From: an uncultured Dorea sp.
GTDB taxonomy: Bacteria; Bacillota; Clostridia; Lachnospirales; Lachnospiraceae
NCBI GenBank assembly: GCA_910584575.1
Contig: CAJUBG010000004.1
Coordinates: forward strand, 29,058-93,057
Reading direction: 5' to 3'
Length of the DNA: 64,000 bases
Shown: positions 50,829-58,819 of the stretch, one piece after another
How positions within the stretch are numbered: position 1 is the stretch's first letter
How the letters are laid out: each line of letters opens with the position of its first letter
Program-made: the position numbers and the translations under genes
Notes under the pieces: generated by a model
The model's database searches: none
What the model saw: the letters and a program-made list of their open reading frames with translations, nothing else
Told to the model about the DNA's origin: nothing

Positions 50829-52496
50829 CTATTCTGCTAAATCTGCATATACAAGGTTAAAGTCGTATCCAACGAAATATACATTGAAGTTCTCAATCTT
50901 CGGATTTACAAGATACGTATCCTGACGAAGCTGAAGCGGTACTAAAGCAGCATCCTCCTCAAGGAAGATTCTCTCAGCCTCAAACAAAAGATCCTGTCTT
51001 GCCTTTGCGTCTGTTTCTGTTGTGGAAGCCTCAAGAAGCTCGTCATACTTCGGATTATTGTATCCGGAGTGGTTGTACTGTCCGTCGCTGATCCACAGCT
51101 CAAGGTAAGAATATGCATCTGAGTAATCCGGAACCCATCCTGTAACTACCATGTCATAATCCAATACCTGTTCTCTTTCCAGTCTCTCTTTGTATGTTAC
51201 CTGGTCAATCTCAACCTTAATGCCAAGATTCTTCTCATACTGCTCTTTCAGAACCTCTGCCTGCTTCTTAGCGCCTTCTGTATCTGTTGTCAGAAGTGTA
51301 ATCTCAATGTCTGCCGGTGAAGATACGCCCAATTCGGAAACAGCTTTGTCAAGGTATTCTTTTGCCTTTGCATCATCGTTCTCAAGCGGGAACGGCTCAA
51401 ATGGATAAGCCTCTCCATATGTAGTATCTGCTGATGTTACATCCGGAAGGACGAGTCTCTGAGCAGCTACATAGGTATCGTAGTTTACAAGTGTGTTGTA
51501 CTCTTTTCTGTTAAGACCATAGTTCATTGCGAATCTTAAGTTCTTATTGGCAAACGGCTTGCCTTCTGTCTGGTTCAGCATGATATAATCGTCTGCGCCT
51601 GTAAAGTATGCCTCTGTATTAAACTCACTGTCCACATACTGAGTTACCATCTCTGAAGGAACAATCGTAATATCAACCTCATCCTGCTCGAACATAGCCA
51701 CGCCGGTCTTAGCCTCTGCTACGGTCTTGATGCAGATCTCATCAAGCTTGATGCTGTCAGCATCCCAGTAATCCGGATTCTTGGTCATGATCAGCTCATC
51801 GCCATGCTTCCACTCAGACATAACGAATGGTCCATTGTAAGCAGCCTTCTCCGGGTCTGCCGCATACTCTGCGCCGTATTTCTCGACAAGGTCTTTTCTT
51901 GCCGGCCCGAATGAACACATGGATACCATTGCCTCAAAATAAACTGCCGGATGCTCCAGCGTAATCTCAACAGTCTTATCATCCAGAGCCTTTACGCCCA
52001 ATTCTTCAACCGCTACATCACCAGTATTTACGGCTGCGCCGTTCTTCAAAATATATCCGATAAACGCATAGTCAGAAGCAACCTCAGGGTCCATCAGTCT
52101 CTGCATACCATATACATAATCCTCAGCCGTTACATCCTCGCCGTCATTCCATTTCAGGCCGTCACGAAGGTGGAAGGTATACACAAGTCCGTCGTCAGAC
52201 ACTTCCCATTTCTCTGCTGCATCACCCTTTACCTCACCCTCTACATTTCTTGTCAGACAGGCAAGAACATGAATATTGGCGGATGACGCACTGATTGAGT
52301 TACTGTTCTGCGGGTCCATAGATGGAACATCTTCACGCAGCGTATAAGTAATCCTTTTCTTTCCGCCGGATTCACTCCCTCCCTCGTCAGAACTTCCTGA
52401 ATCGGAATTTCCTTTTGATCCTGGCGTACTACAGCCCGTAGCCAAAGCGGCTGTCATAGCCATTGCTAAAATTGCGGCTAATACTTTCTTCTTCAT
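50829..52496 (-). CDS. oppA: Oligopeptide-binding lipoprotein OppA
   Basis: A signal peptide with lipobox (ALATGC) is followed by a serine/glycine-rich linker and a type-II (SBP family 5) binding domain. VSDDGLVYTFHLRDGLKWNDGEDVTAEDYVY is the family signature region. At 555 residues it has the size of oligopeptide rather than nickel binders. It is lipid-anchored outside the cell and hands peptides to OppBC. It lies 14 bases after the aminopeptidase gene. Confidence 0.9.
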   Translation of the reverse strand: MKKKVLAAILAMAMTAALATGCSTPGSKGNSDSGSSDEGGSESGGKKRITYTLREDVPSMDPQNSNSISASSANIHVLACLTRNVEGEVKGDAAEKWEVSDDGLVYTFHLRDGLKWNDGEDVTAEDYVYGMQRLMDPEVASDYAFIGYILKNGAAVNTGDVAVEELGVKALDDKTVEITLEHPAVYFEAMVSMCSFGPARKDLVEKYGAEYAADPEKAAYNGPFVMSEWKHGDELIMTKNPDYWDADSIKLDEICIKTVAEAKTGVAMFEQDEVDITIVPSEMVTQYVDSEFNTEAYFTGADDYIMLNQTEGKPFANKNLRFAMNYGLNRKEYNTLVNYDTYVAAQRLVLPDVTSADTTYGEAYPFEPFPLENDDAKAKEYLDKAVSELGVSSPADIEITLLTTDTEGAKKQAEVLKEQYEKNLGIKVEIDQVTYKERLEREQVLDYDMVVTGWVPDYSDAYSYLELWISDGQYNHSGYNNPKYDELLEASTTETDAKARQDLLFEAERIFLEEDAALVPLQLRQDTYLVNPKIENFNVYFVGYDFNLVYADLAE

Positions 52497-52510
52497 AAGA
52501 ATCCTCCTTT

Positions 52511-53584
52511 TTATAGTTCTATTAGCTCATGTGTAGCACCTATCAGGTTCTTATATCCGTCCTCCGTGACAATGCCCTGGTCTTCAATGCGGACACCGCC
52601 CCATTCCGGAATATAAATCCCTGGTTCTACCGTCAACACACTGTCCTTTGCAAGAACATTGTCACACTCCGAACCAAGATTCGGAAGTTCATGCACGAAC
52701 AGCCCTACCCCGTGGCCAATGCCGCGGTAATGATACGGAAAATACTCCGTATCCCGAATTGCCCTAAGGGACGCCTCATAACACGCCGTTCCGGTCACTC
52801 CTGCCCGAACAGCCCCTTCTGTATCCTCTGTCATCTGTCTGCACAGGCGGTACACTTCTTTTTGCTTTTCACTCGCCTTTCCCACAACCACCACACGGGT
52901 CATATCTGACAGATATCCCTGATACTGGCATCCATAATCCATCAGGACGAAATCACCATATTCAACAGCCTTATTGCCTGGAATCCCGTGAAGCAGGGAT
53001 GTCCTTGCCCCCGATAACACAATTCCACCGTAAGGCTTCGTATCTGCGCCCTCCATCACCATATAGTGCATCAGTCTGGACGCAATCTCCTTCTCCGTCA
53101 TTCCGACGCAGATATCCTTTTGAATCTTCTCAAATGCCCTGGAAGCGATATCACACGCAACGGTCAGCTTCCATATCTCCTCCGGCGTCTTGACTGAACG
53201 GAAACCTTCTATAATATTGGACGTGGGAACCAGTTCGGCATCCACCTCCTCCTTAAACGCCTTCCATGTCCGGTACGTCAGGTAATCCTCCTCAAACCCG
53301 ATTCTGCCAACACCATTCTCCCCTGCTAGTCTCTTTACCGTCAATCCCATGTTGTATCCGGTCTTTGTCCTCCAGTCAACAACCTCATAATCCGGACACT
53401 CCATTGCGGCCTGCTCTGTATATCTGGGATCCGTAATAAAATACTGCCTGTCCGCTGTAATAAACAGGAAGGAATCCTCCCCTGTAAAACCACTGATACA
53501 GCGCACATTGGCAGGCTTCGCTATGTAGAAGCCCTCCAAGCCCTCCTGCTTCATAAAAGAACGCAGTTGTTCAATCCTTGTCAT
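52511..53584 (-). CDS. M24-family Xaa-Pro aminopeptidase/dipeptidase
   Basis: The 357-residue protein has the creatinase-like N-domain and pita-bread M24 fold. DFVLMDYGCQYQGYLSDMTR supplies two metal aspartates, GIGHGVGLFVHELPN the histidine, and VEPGIYIPEWGGVRIED the two glutamates. It cleaves peptides with proline at the second position. As the first gene of the opp operon it likely processes imported proline-containing peptides, which would also feed proline and hydroxyproline catabolism. PepQ and PepP cannot be told apart by eye. Confidence 0.9.
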   Translation of the reverse strand: MTRIEQLRSFMKQEGLEGFYIAKPANVRCISGFTGEDSFLFITADRQYFITDPRYTEQAAMECPDYEVVDWRTKTGYNMGLTVKRLAGENGVGRIGFEEDYLTYRTWKAFKEEVDAELVPTSNIIEGFRSVKTPEEIWKLTVACDIASRAFEKIQKDICVGMTEKEIASRLMHYMVMEGADTKPYGGIVLSGARTSLLHGIPGNKAVEYGDFVLMDYGCQYQGYLSDMTRVVVVGKASEKQKEVYRLCRQMTEDTEGAVRAGVTGTACYEASLRAIRDTEYFPYHYRGIGHGVGLFVHELPNLGSECDNVLAKDSVLTVEPGIYIPEWGGVRIEDQGIVTEDGYKNLIGATHELIEL

Positions 53585-53597
53585 AAAACACCTCTTA

Positions 53598-53623
53598 TAA
53601 CGTTAATCTATTAACGTTAATCT
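53598..53623 (-). promoter_or_regulatory. Direct repeats in the leader of the peptidase-opp operon
   Basis: TAACGTTAATCT occurs at 53598-53609 and 53612-53623, with a palindromic TTAACGTTAA core in the second copy. It lies downstream of the promoter, where a repressor could bind. No matching regulator is identified. Confidence 0.4.
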
Positions 53624-53650
53624 TTGTTAAAATATAAATAAATATTATTC

Positions 53651-53679
53651 ATTTTACCATTTTAAAGCGTAGGGGTCAA
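53651..53679 (-). promoter_or_regulatory. Promoter of the peptidase-opp operon
   Basis: Minus-strand TTGACC (53674-53679), a 17-base spacer and TAAAAT (53651-53656) lie about 67 bases ahead of the aminopeptidase start. Confidence 0.65.
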
Positions 53680-53733
53680 GAAAACAATGACAAACAATCT
53701 GCAATATATAATGGAAAATTCATGAAAATCGCC

Positions 53734-53772
53734 AAAAACGGGGACTCTCAGCCTTGACAGTTCCCGTTTTTT
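53734..53772. terminator. Bidirectional terminator
   Basis: AAAAACGGGGACT (53734-53746) pairs with AGTTCCCGTTTTT (53759-53771), one G-U pair, with A/T runs on both sides. It lies just after the stop of the YitT/YczE gene on the minus strand. Confidence 0.75.
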
Positions 53773-53789
53773 ATAAAAATTTTAGAAAA

Positions 53790-54413
53790 TTACCTGTTGA
53801 GAAATGGCTCAGAAAAGCTGTGATTAAAGAATTCAATCAACGGCCCCATGAAAAATGCAGTAATCAACGTGCCGACGCCGGGCATCAGGCCAGACAGTGT
53901 TCCCACAGTGACACAGACAAGGTCACACGCAATCCGGACGAATTTGAACGGAAAACTCCATTTCCGGGCAATAACGATTGGAATCGCATCATAAACCGAG
54001 ACTCCCAGGTTGGAGGTCATATAGAGGGATGAGGCAAAGCACATGACCAGAACCGCAATGGCAAGGAAAACCGCCCGCACCATAAGATTCGGCTCAGGGA
54101 CAAAGCGTGTAATGACCGCGCTGGCAAAATCTACAATATACCCTGTCAGAAACATATTAACCAGGGTAGCCACGCCCATATAGCTTCTGGCTATAAACAG
54201 ATCAACAACGAGCATCAGCCCGCACACTGCAGTATAGAAGATACCGTAAGACATATTTGCCTTAAAAAAATGTCCCCAGACTCCCTGGGCAAAACACTGA
54301 AACGGGTCTACGCCAAACAACGAACATTTAAAGAAGCCCACAGCGATTGCACATAACACAACACCCACCGTTGTCATTACAACCCGCCTTTTAAAATTTT
54401 CCGGTAATTTCAT
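53790..54413 (-). CDS. YczE/YyaS/YitT-family membrane protein
   Basis: From the ATG at 54413, preceded by AAGGAGGCG, the protein has 207 residues and five hydrophobic helices and lacks the soluble DUF2179 tail of the larger YitT protein at 24816. AIAVGFFKCSLFGVDPFQCFAQG and SLYMTSNLGVSVYDAIPIVIA are family-like. Function unknown; it is divergent from the chemoreceptor gene. Confidence 0.75.
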   Translation of the reverse strand: MKLPENFKRRVVMTTVGVVLCAIAVGFFKCSLFGVDPFQCFAQGVWGHFFKANMSYGIFYTAVCGLMLVVDLFIARSYMGVATLVNMFLTGYIVDFASAVITRFVPEPNLMVRAVFLAIAVLVMCFASSLYMTSNLGVSVYDAIPIVIARKWSFPFKFVRIACDLVCVTVGTLSGLMPGVGTLITAFFMGPLIEFFNHSFSEPFLNR

Positions 54414-54570
54414 AATCCGCCTCCTTCGCAACTTAAACATAAATAATTTAATACACACTCCTTTGACTGTCAAGATAAAATCTCAATGAACTATTGAAAT
54501 TCTTGCTATTTTTTTGTAAACTAAATATATATGATATTCGGATTTTTTCATAGATAAAAGGAGAAGGCAA

Positions 54571-56247
54571 ATGAAAAAAGCAATGAAACAATCTAAGCTC
54601 ATTACGATTCTGAATGGCATATCCATCTTTGCCCTGATATTGATGGCGATTCTTCTGCTGATTTACGCCAATGCGAACAATCAGCTCTCTGAAGGCAACA
54701 AGGCACGATATGACCTGACCTCTAACGCCAATCGTTTTATGGATGGCTCTACCTATTTAACGGAGGAGGTGCGCGCTTATGCAGCCACAGGGGACAAGAC
54801 CCACTACGACAATTACCAGAACGAAGTCAACAATCTGAAAAATCGAGAGGCAGGTATCGCCGGTATGCAGGAGATCGGCATCACCGCAGAGGAACAGGGC
54901 ATGATTGATGAGATGTCCTCACTTTCCAACGATCTGGTTCCCCTCGAAGAAAATGCCATGAAGAATGTACAGGAGGGAGACCTTCAGGAAGCGTTGGACT
55001 ATGTTTACGGGGACGAATATAATGCGACCATTTTAAAGGTGAATGAATTGAAGGAGGAGTTCCTCTCGGCCCTGGAAGCACGGACGCTGAAACGAATCCA
55101 GACATTGAACACGCGCTCTACGATTATACAGATTCTACTGTTTGCGGCGCTTGTACTGGTAATCATCATCCAACTGATCATCATGTCCGTTACACGCAAA
55201 CGAATCCTGAAGCCAATTATTGCCGTACGGGATCAGATGGGAGAAATATCACGCGGGAATCTTTCCGCCGAATTTCCACTAGAACCGGATACCTCCGAGA
55301 TTGGTATGCTGGTAGACTCCATTCATGGGACAAAGGCCGTATTGAAGCAGTATATACACGATATTGATTCCAAATTGGCTCAGATGGCCCAGGGAAGCAT
55401 GAATCTTTCCATTGATACAGACTATATCGGAGAATTTCTGCCAATTCAGAATGCATTGCGGCAGATTTTGGATTCTCTGAATCACGCTCTTTCCCAGATT
55501 AACCAGACCGCAAGACTGGTTTCTGATGAATCCGAGCAGGTGGCTTCTGATTCAAGGGTACTCTCGGACGGCGCAATAGACCAGGCTTCTGCCATCGAGG
55601 AATTGTCGTCAAGTATTCAGTCCTTGTCAGGGCAGGTGAGCTCTACCTCCGAGGACGCTGACGAGGCCAGGAGGATTTCCGTGGATTCCGCTGCACAGCT
55701 TAAGGCATGCAGCCAACAGATGGATAAGCTGACGTCCGCCATGGAGAATATTTCCGAATCCTCACAGCAGATAAGCGGCATCATTAAAACCATTGAGGAT
55801 ATTTCCTTCCAGACCAACATTCTGGCACTCAATGCCTCCATCGAGGCGGCACGTGCCGGTGTTTCCGGTAAAGGCTTTGCCGTCGTGGCCGACGAGGTAC
55901 AAAGCCTTGCCAATAAGAGTGCGGATGCCGCACAGGATATTACAGAACTGATCGAGCGTTCCATCGAACTGGTGAAGTACGGAACCTCCTTGTCCGGCGA
56001 GACCACCGAGGCTCTCTCTGTCGGTGTTTCCGGTGCACAGAGTACGGCTGACCTGATTCAGAAGATTGCCGACTCCGCACAGCAGCAGGCATTGTCATTA
56101 GAACAGCTTACAGCGGGTGTAGAGCAGATTTCTGTCGTTGTCCAGACGAATACCAATACTGCTGAAAAGTCTGCTTCCTCTGCAAACGAGCTATACAGAC
56201 AGGCGGGAGAGCTTAAGCAGTCAGTACAGCGTTTCAAGCTGCGCTGA
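54571..56247 (+). CDS. Methyl-accepting chemotaxis protein
   Basis: The 558-residue protein has a first membrane helix at about 12-32, an extracellular four-helix-bundle-like sensor (about 33-185) rich in charged helices, a second helix at about 187-208 and a HAMP domain. The signalling domain contains the hairpin tip EDISFQTNILALNASIEAAR, nearly invariant among chemoreceptors. There are no other chemotaxis genes in the window. The ligand is unknown. GGAGAAGG precedes the ATG and a strong terminator follows the stop. Confidence 0.95.
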   Translation: MKKAMKQSKLITILNGISIFALILMAILLLIYANANNQLSEGNKARYDLTSNANRFMDGSTYLTEEVRAYAATGDKTHYDNYQNEVNNLKNREAGIAGMQEIGITAEEQGMIDEMSSLSNDLVPLEENAMKNVQEGDLQEALDYVYGDEYNATILKVNELKEEFLSALEARTLKRIQTLNTRSTIIQILLFAALVLVIIIQLIIMSVTRKRILKPIIAVRDQMGEISRGNLSAEFPLEPDTSEIGMLVDSIHGTKAVLKQYIHDIDSKLAQMAQGSMNLSIDTDYIGEFLPIQNALRQILDSLNHALSQINQTARLVSDESEQVASDSRVLSDGAIDQASAIEELSSSIQSLSGQVSSTSEDADEARRISVDSAAQLKACSQQMDKLTSAMENISESSQQISGIIKTIEDISFQTNILALNASIEAARAGVSGKGFAVVADEVQSLANKSADAAQDITELIERSIELVKYGTSLSGETTEALSVGVSGAQSTADLIQKIADSAQQQALSLEQLTAGVEQISVVVQTNTNTAEKSASSANELYRQAGELKQSVQRFKLR

Positions 56248-56277
56248 TTGAGTGAACACTAAATATACGATAATATG

Positions 56278-56311
56278 CAAAGAGGGGAGCCTCCCCTCTT
56301 TGTTTCTTTGC
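56278..56311 (+). terminator. Terminator after the chemoreceptor gene
   Basis: An 11-bp perfect stem (CAAAGAGGGGA with TCCCCTCTTTG) with a 3-base loop is followed by TTTCTTT. Confidence 0.8.
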
Positions 56312-56395
56312 TGTTTCAATAGATTTATTGACAAATATCCTGATTTTCGTTATATTGTCTTCAGTGCAGACTATGACAAAACGGAGGAAGCCTTC

Positions 56396-57055
56396 ATGAC
56401 CGAAAAGACCGTATCCCTTGCCACCCAGGCATACGACAAGATAAAAGAAAATATCCTGAATCTGACCTATCCCCCCGGAATGCCCCTCACAGAAGCCCTG
56501 CTGACATCAGAGCTTGGCATGAGCCGAAGCCCTGTCCGCGCAGCGATCCAGATGCTACAGACAGAAGGGCTAATCGTATCCGACTATTACAAATCCATGA
56601 CCGTTCGGGAGATTACAGAAAAGGATATCAACGAGCTCTACCAGATTCGCGAGCTGTTAGAAGGCGCCGCATTCCGGCTCATCTTCACCTCCGGACGCAA
56701 TGAAGAATATTCCTACCGCCTTGAGGAGAAGATTGTCCGTATGTTTGCCGCTTCATCAGACACCTACCAGTGGGAGATTGCCGATACTGCCATGCATATG
56801 GAGATTATCAGCATTTTTGAGAATGAAAGAATCAACAAAATTTACGAAAATAACCTGTGCGAGCTAATCCGAATCGGACAGTATTCCGTCAGAAACGGAA
56901 TGTTGATATCAAAGACAAACGAGAATCTCAGGAAAATGATCGAGTATATGCGAAAGGGCGATGCCGAACAAGCCTTCGCCATTCTAAAAGCCGACCATTT
57001 TGAAATTGGGCGTGACAGTGCGCTAAAGGCTGAAAGTATCGGACATGCCAGATAG
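56396..57055 (+). CDS. GntR-family regulator (FadR/FCD type)
   Basis: The start at 56396 (MTEKTVSLATQAYDKIKENI) has CGGAGG upstream and gives 219 residues; the longer open frame runs through the preceding terminator. A winged helix (PPGMPLTEALLTSELGMSRSPVRAAIQML) is followed by an FCD ligand domain with acidic and histidine residues that usually hold a metal (for example TAMHMEII). Such regulators respond to organic acids or sugar acids. The target is not obvious; it converges on the NrdG-like gene. Confidence 0.85.
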   Translation: MTEKTVSLATQAYDKIKENILNLTYPPGMPLTEALLTSELGMSRSPVRAAIQMLQTEGLIVSDYYKSMTVREITEKDINELYQIRELLEGAAFRLIFTSGRNEEYSYRLEEKIVRMFAASSDTYQWEIADTAMHMEIISIFENERINKIYENNLCELIRIGQYSVRNGMLISKTNENLRKMIEYMRKGDAEQAFAILKADHFEIGRDSALKAESIGHAR

Positions 57056-57059
57056 ATAC

Positions 57060-57752
57060 CTACCACCCTCTAAGCTTTGCTGACGGCACCTCTTTCCTGA
57101 CGATTGCCAACGCCTGCTCCATGATGCTGTCGTTATACTTATGAAGTCCGCGCCGTATCACATGCTCGGAATTCAAAAATCTTTGCAGATAATACCGGTC
57201 TGCCTTTGCAATCCATCTTCCAATGGACTCAAAATCAGACCTTTGATGATATTCCAGCACAACGGTAGTACAGAACTCATAGGGTACAGAGTCACTGAGA
57301 AGAAACTTTGCACTCTTTTTGACATTTTCCACGTCGTACCCTTGAATCCCTACCGTCTTTCCATAGCTTTCCGTGGAATTTTTAATATCCATGGCAACAT
57401 AGCTGACAAGCCCTTCAGATACAATTCTCTTTAACTTATCCGGAAAACTTCCATTGGTCTCCAGCTTTACCGCATACCCTAATTCCTTCACATGCTTCAG
57501 AAACTCCTCCACACCATGCTGAATCAGCGGTTCTCCGCCGGTTAGGCAGACTCCGTCCAGGATTCCCTGATATTTCTCAAGAAATGCATACACCTCCTCC
57601 ACAGGAATCGTTCTGTTCTCGTGGGTATCCATCACCAGCGGCTTATAATAACAGTATGGACAACGGAAATTACAGCCTGCCGTGAATATTGTACAAGCCA
57701 TCTTTCCAGGATAATCTAACAACGAAAATTTCTTCAGGCCCTGTATCACCAT
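57060..57752 (-). CDS. NrdG-like radical SAM activating protein
   Basis: The 230-residue radical SAM protein has FTAGCNFRCPYC with the three cluster cysteines and LTGGEPLIQ. Its length and sequence fit the TIGR02495 group, annotated as anaerobic ribonucleotide reductase activating protein, though those proteins often occur away from nrdD. No nrdD gene is in the window, so the partner is unknown. It follows the TetR gene by 34 bases and may share its transcript. Confidence 0.75.
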   Translation of the reverse strand: MVIQGLKKFSLLDYPGKMACTIFTAGCNFRCPYCYYKPLVMDTHENRTIPVEEVYAFLEKYQGILDGVCLTGGEPLIQHGVEEFLKHVKELGYAVKLETNGSFPDKLKRIVSEGLVSYVAMDIKNSTESYGKTVGIQGYDVENVKKSAKFLLSDSVPYEFCTTVVLEYHQRSDFESIGRWIAKADRYYLQRFLNSEHVIRRGLHKYNDSIMEQALAIVRKEVPSAKLRGW

Positions 57753-57786
57753 ACTATCGCCTCCTTTTTGGCTCTGGCATCAAAGT

Positions 57787-58371
57787 TTATGCCTTAAAAT
57801 GCTCAAGCATGTAAGGCATACACTCCCTGCTGTACTCTCCCAGTGAATATCGCCCTTTATTCAGGCACCAGTCCGACACCAGGGCGCGCTCACACATGGC
57901 ATAATAGCGCGTCAATTCGCTTGCCGCAACATCCCCGCGTATCTCGCCGCGCTTCTGACCCTCCTCCACGATCCGGTCCAACAGCCTGTAATAGTTCCGG
58001 TTACGGTCCAACAGATGGCTCTGCTTCTCCGATACAAGCTGTGTAGAGTACAAGGAAGCCAACAGGTCGATATTAATCTTCTCCTCCATCATAGTATGCA
58101 CTTCATAATTCAGATATAATAGTTTGGAGAAACTATTCATCTCTGGGTCCATCTTTGCATCCAATTCTTCATAATAATCGTCCAGAATCATAGACAATGT
58201 ATTCAAAAGTTCATCCTTTGTGCTGAAATAATAATAAAATGAACCTTTAGACGTTCCTGACAGCTCAATGATATCGTCCACCGTCGTACCATTATACCCC
58301 TTTTCATAAAATAACTGCCACGCTGATGAAACAATCCTGCTCTTTACGCTCTTTTTTACATCTTTTTCCAT
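57787..58371 (-). CDS. TetR-family regulator
   Basis: The N-terminal helix-turn-helix reads IVSSAWQLFYEKGYNGTTVDDIIELSGTSKGSFYYYFSTKDELL, standard for TetR (in several short blocks: GYNGTTVDDI, GTSKGSFYYYF). The C-terminal 130 residues are helical and typical of a ligand domain. It is next to the acylphosphatase gene and about 450 bases below the HypD operon end. Autoregulation or control of the hydroxyproline genes is possible but not shown. Confidence 0.85.
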   Translation of the reverse strand: MEKDVKKSVKSRIVSSAWQLFYEKGYNGTTVDDIIELSGTSKGSFYYYFSTKDELLNTLSMILDDYYEELDAKMDPEMNSFSKLLYLNYEVHTMMEEKINIDLLASLYSTQLVSEKQSHLLDRNRNYYRLLDRIVEEGQKRGEIRGDVAASELTRYYAMCERALVSDWCLNKGRYSLGEYSRECMPYMLEHFKA

Positions 58372-58404
58372 GTCCTTCTCCCATTCTGCCGTTATTTTGA
58401 ATCT

Positions 58405-58674
58405 CTATTTTACGCTGAAATGCCTTTCTTCCACCACAGGAATCTCCTCATCATCAATCCAGTCAATCGAAATGTACATCCCCCTGCTAAGCCCCTCCAT
58501 CAGCTTATAGATCATTTCCTTTCGCCCCTGGACCTCCATTCGCACAGTACCGTCATATTCATTCCTGACCCATCCGGTCAGCCCCAGGGAATTTGCCAGA
58601 TGCTTCGCAGTATACCGGAAGCCCACGCCTTGAACCCTTCCATGAAAAATCAGACTCTTTCGTATCTCTGCCAT
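58405..58674 (-). CDS. acyP: Acylphosphatase
   Basis: The 89-residue protein matches acylphosphatases: FHGRVQGVGFRYTAKHLA with the catalytic arginine and GWVRNEYDGTVRMEVQG with the catalytic asparagine. The start MAEIRKSL at 58674 gives the family length; longer starts would enter the terminator hairpin. It hydrolyses acyl phosphates. It lies between the TetR gene and the HypD terminator. Confidence 0.9.
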   Translation of the reverse strand: MAEIRKSLIFHGRVQGVGFRYTAKHLANSLGLTGWVRNEYDGTVRMEVQGRKEMIYKLMEGLSRGMYISIDWIDDEEIPVVEERHFSVK

Positions 58675-58716
58675 CATATCACCACACTTTACATCATTGT
58701 AATTGTTTTTTGTCAG

Positions 58717-58805
58717 AAAAGCAAGAGGCTGCCGCATTAAGCAAGAAAATTGCAAGATATTGTACATATCTTGTATATTTTTCGCTTAATGAGGCAGCCT
58801 CTTGC
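58717..58805 (-). terminator. Long hairpin terminator behind the HypD gene
   Basis: A 22-bp arm at 58721-58742 pairs with 58784-58805 with a single mismatch, and a second 8-bp stem (58753-58760 with 58766-58773) lies inside its loop. Four U follow in the minus direction. The outer arm contains the GAGGCTGCC...ATTAAG core shared with the opp terminator at 46735-46787. Confidence 0.7.
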
Positions 58806-58819
58806 GAGAAATTTATCGG

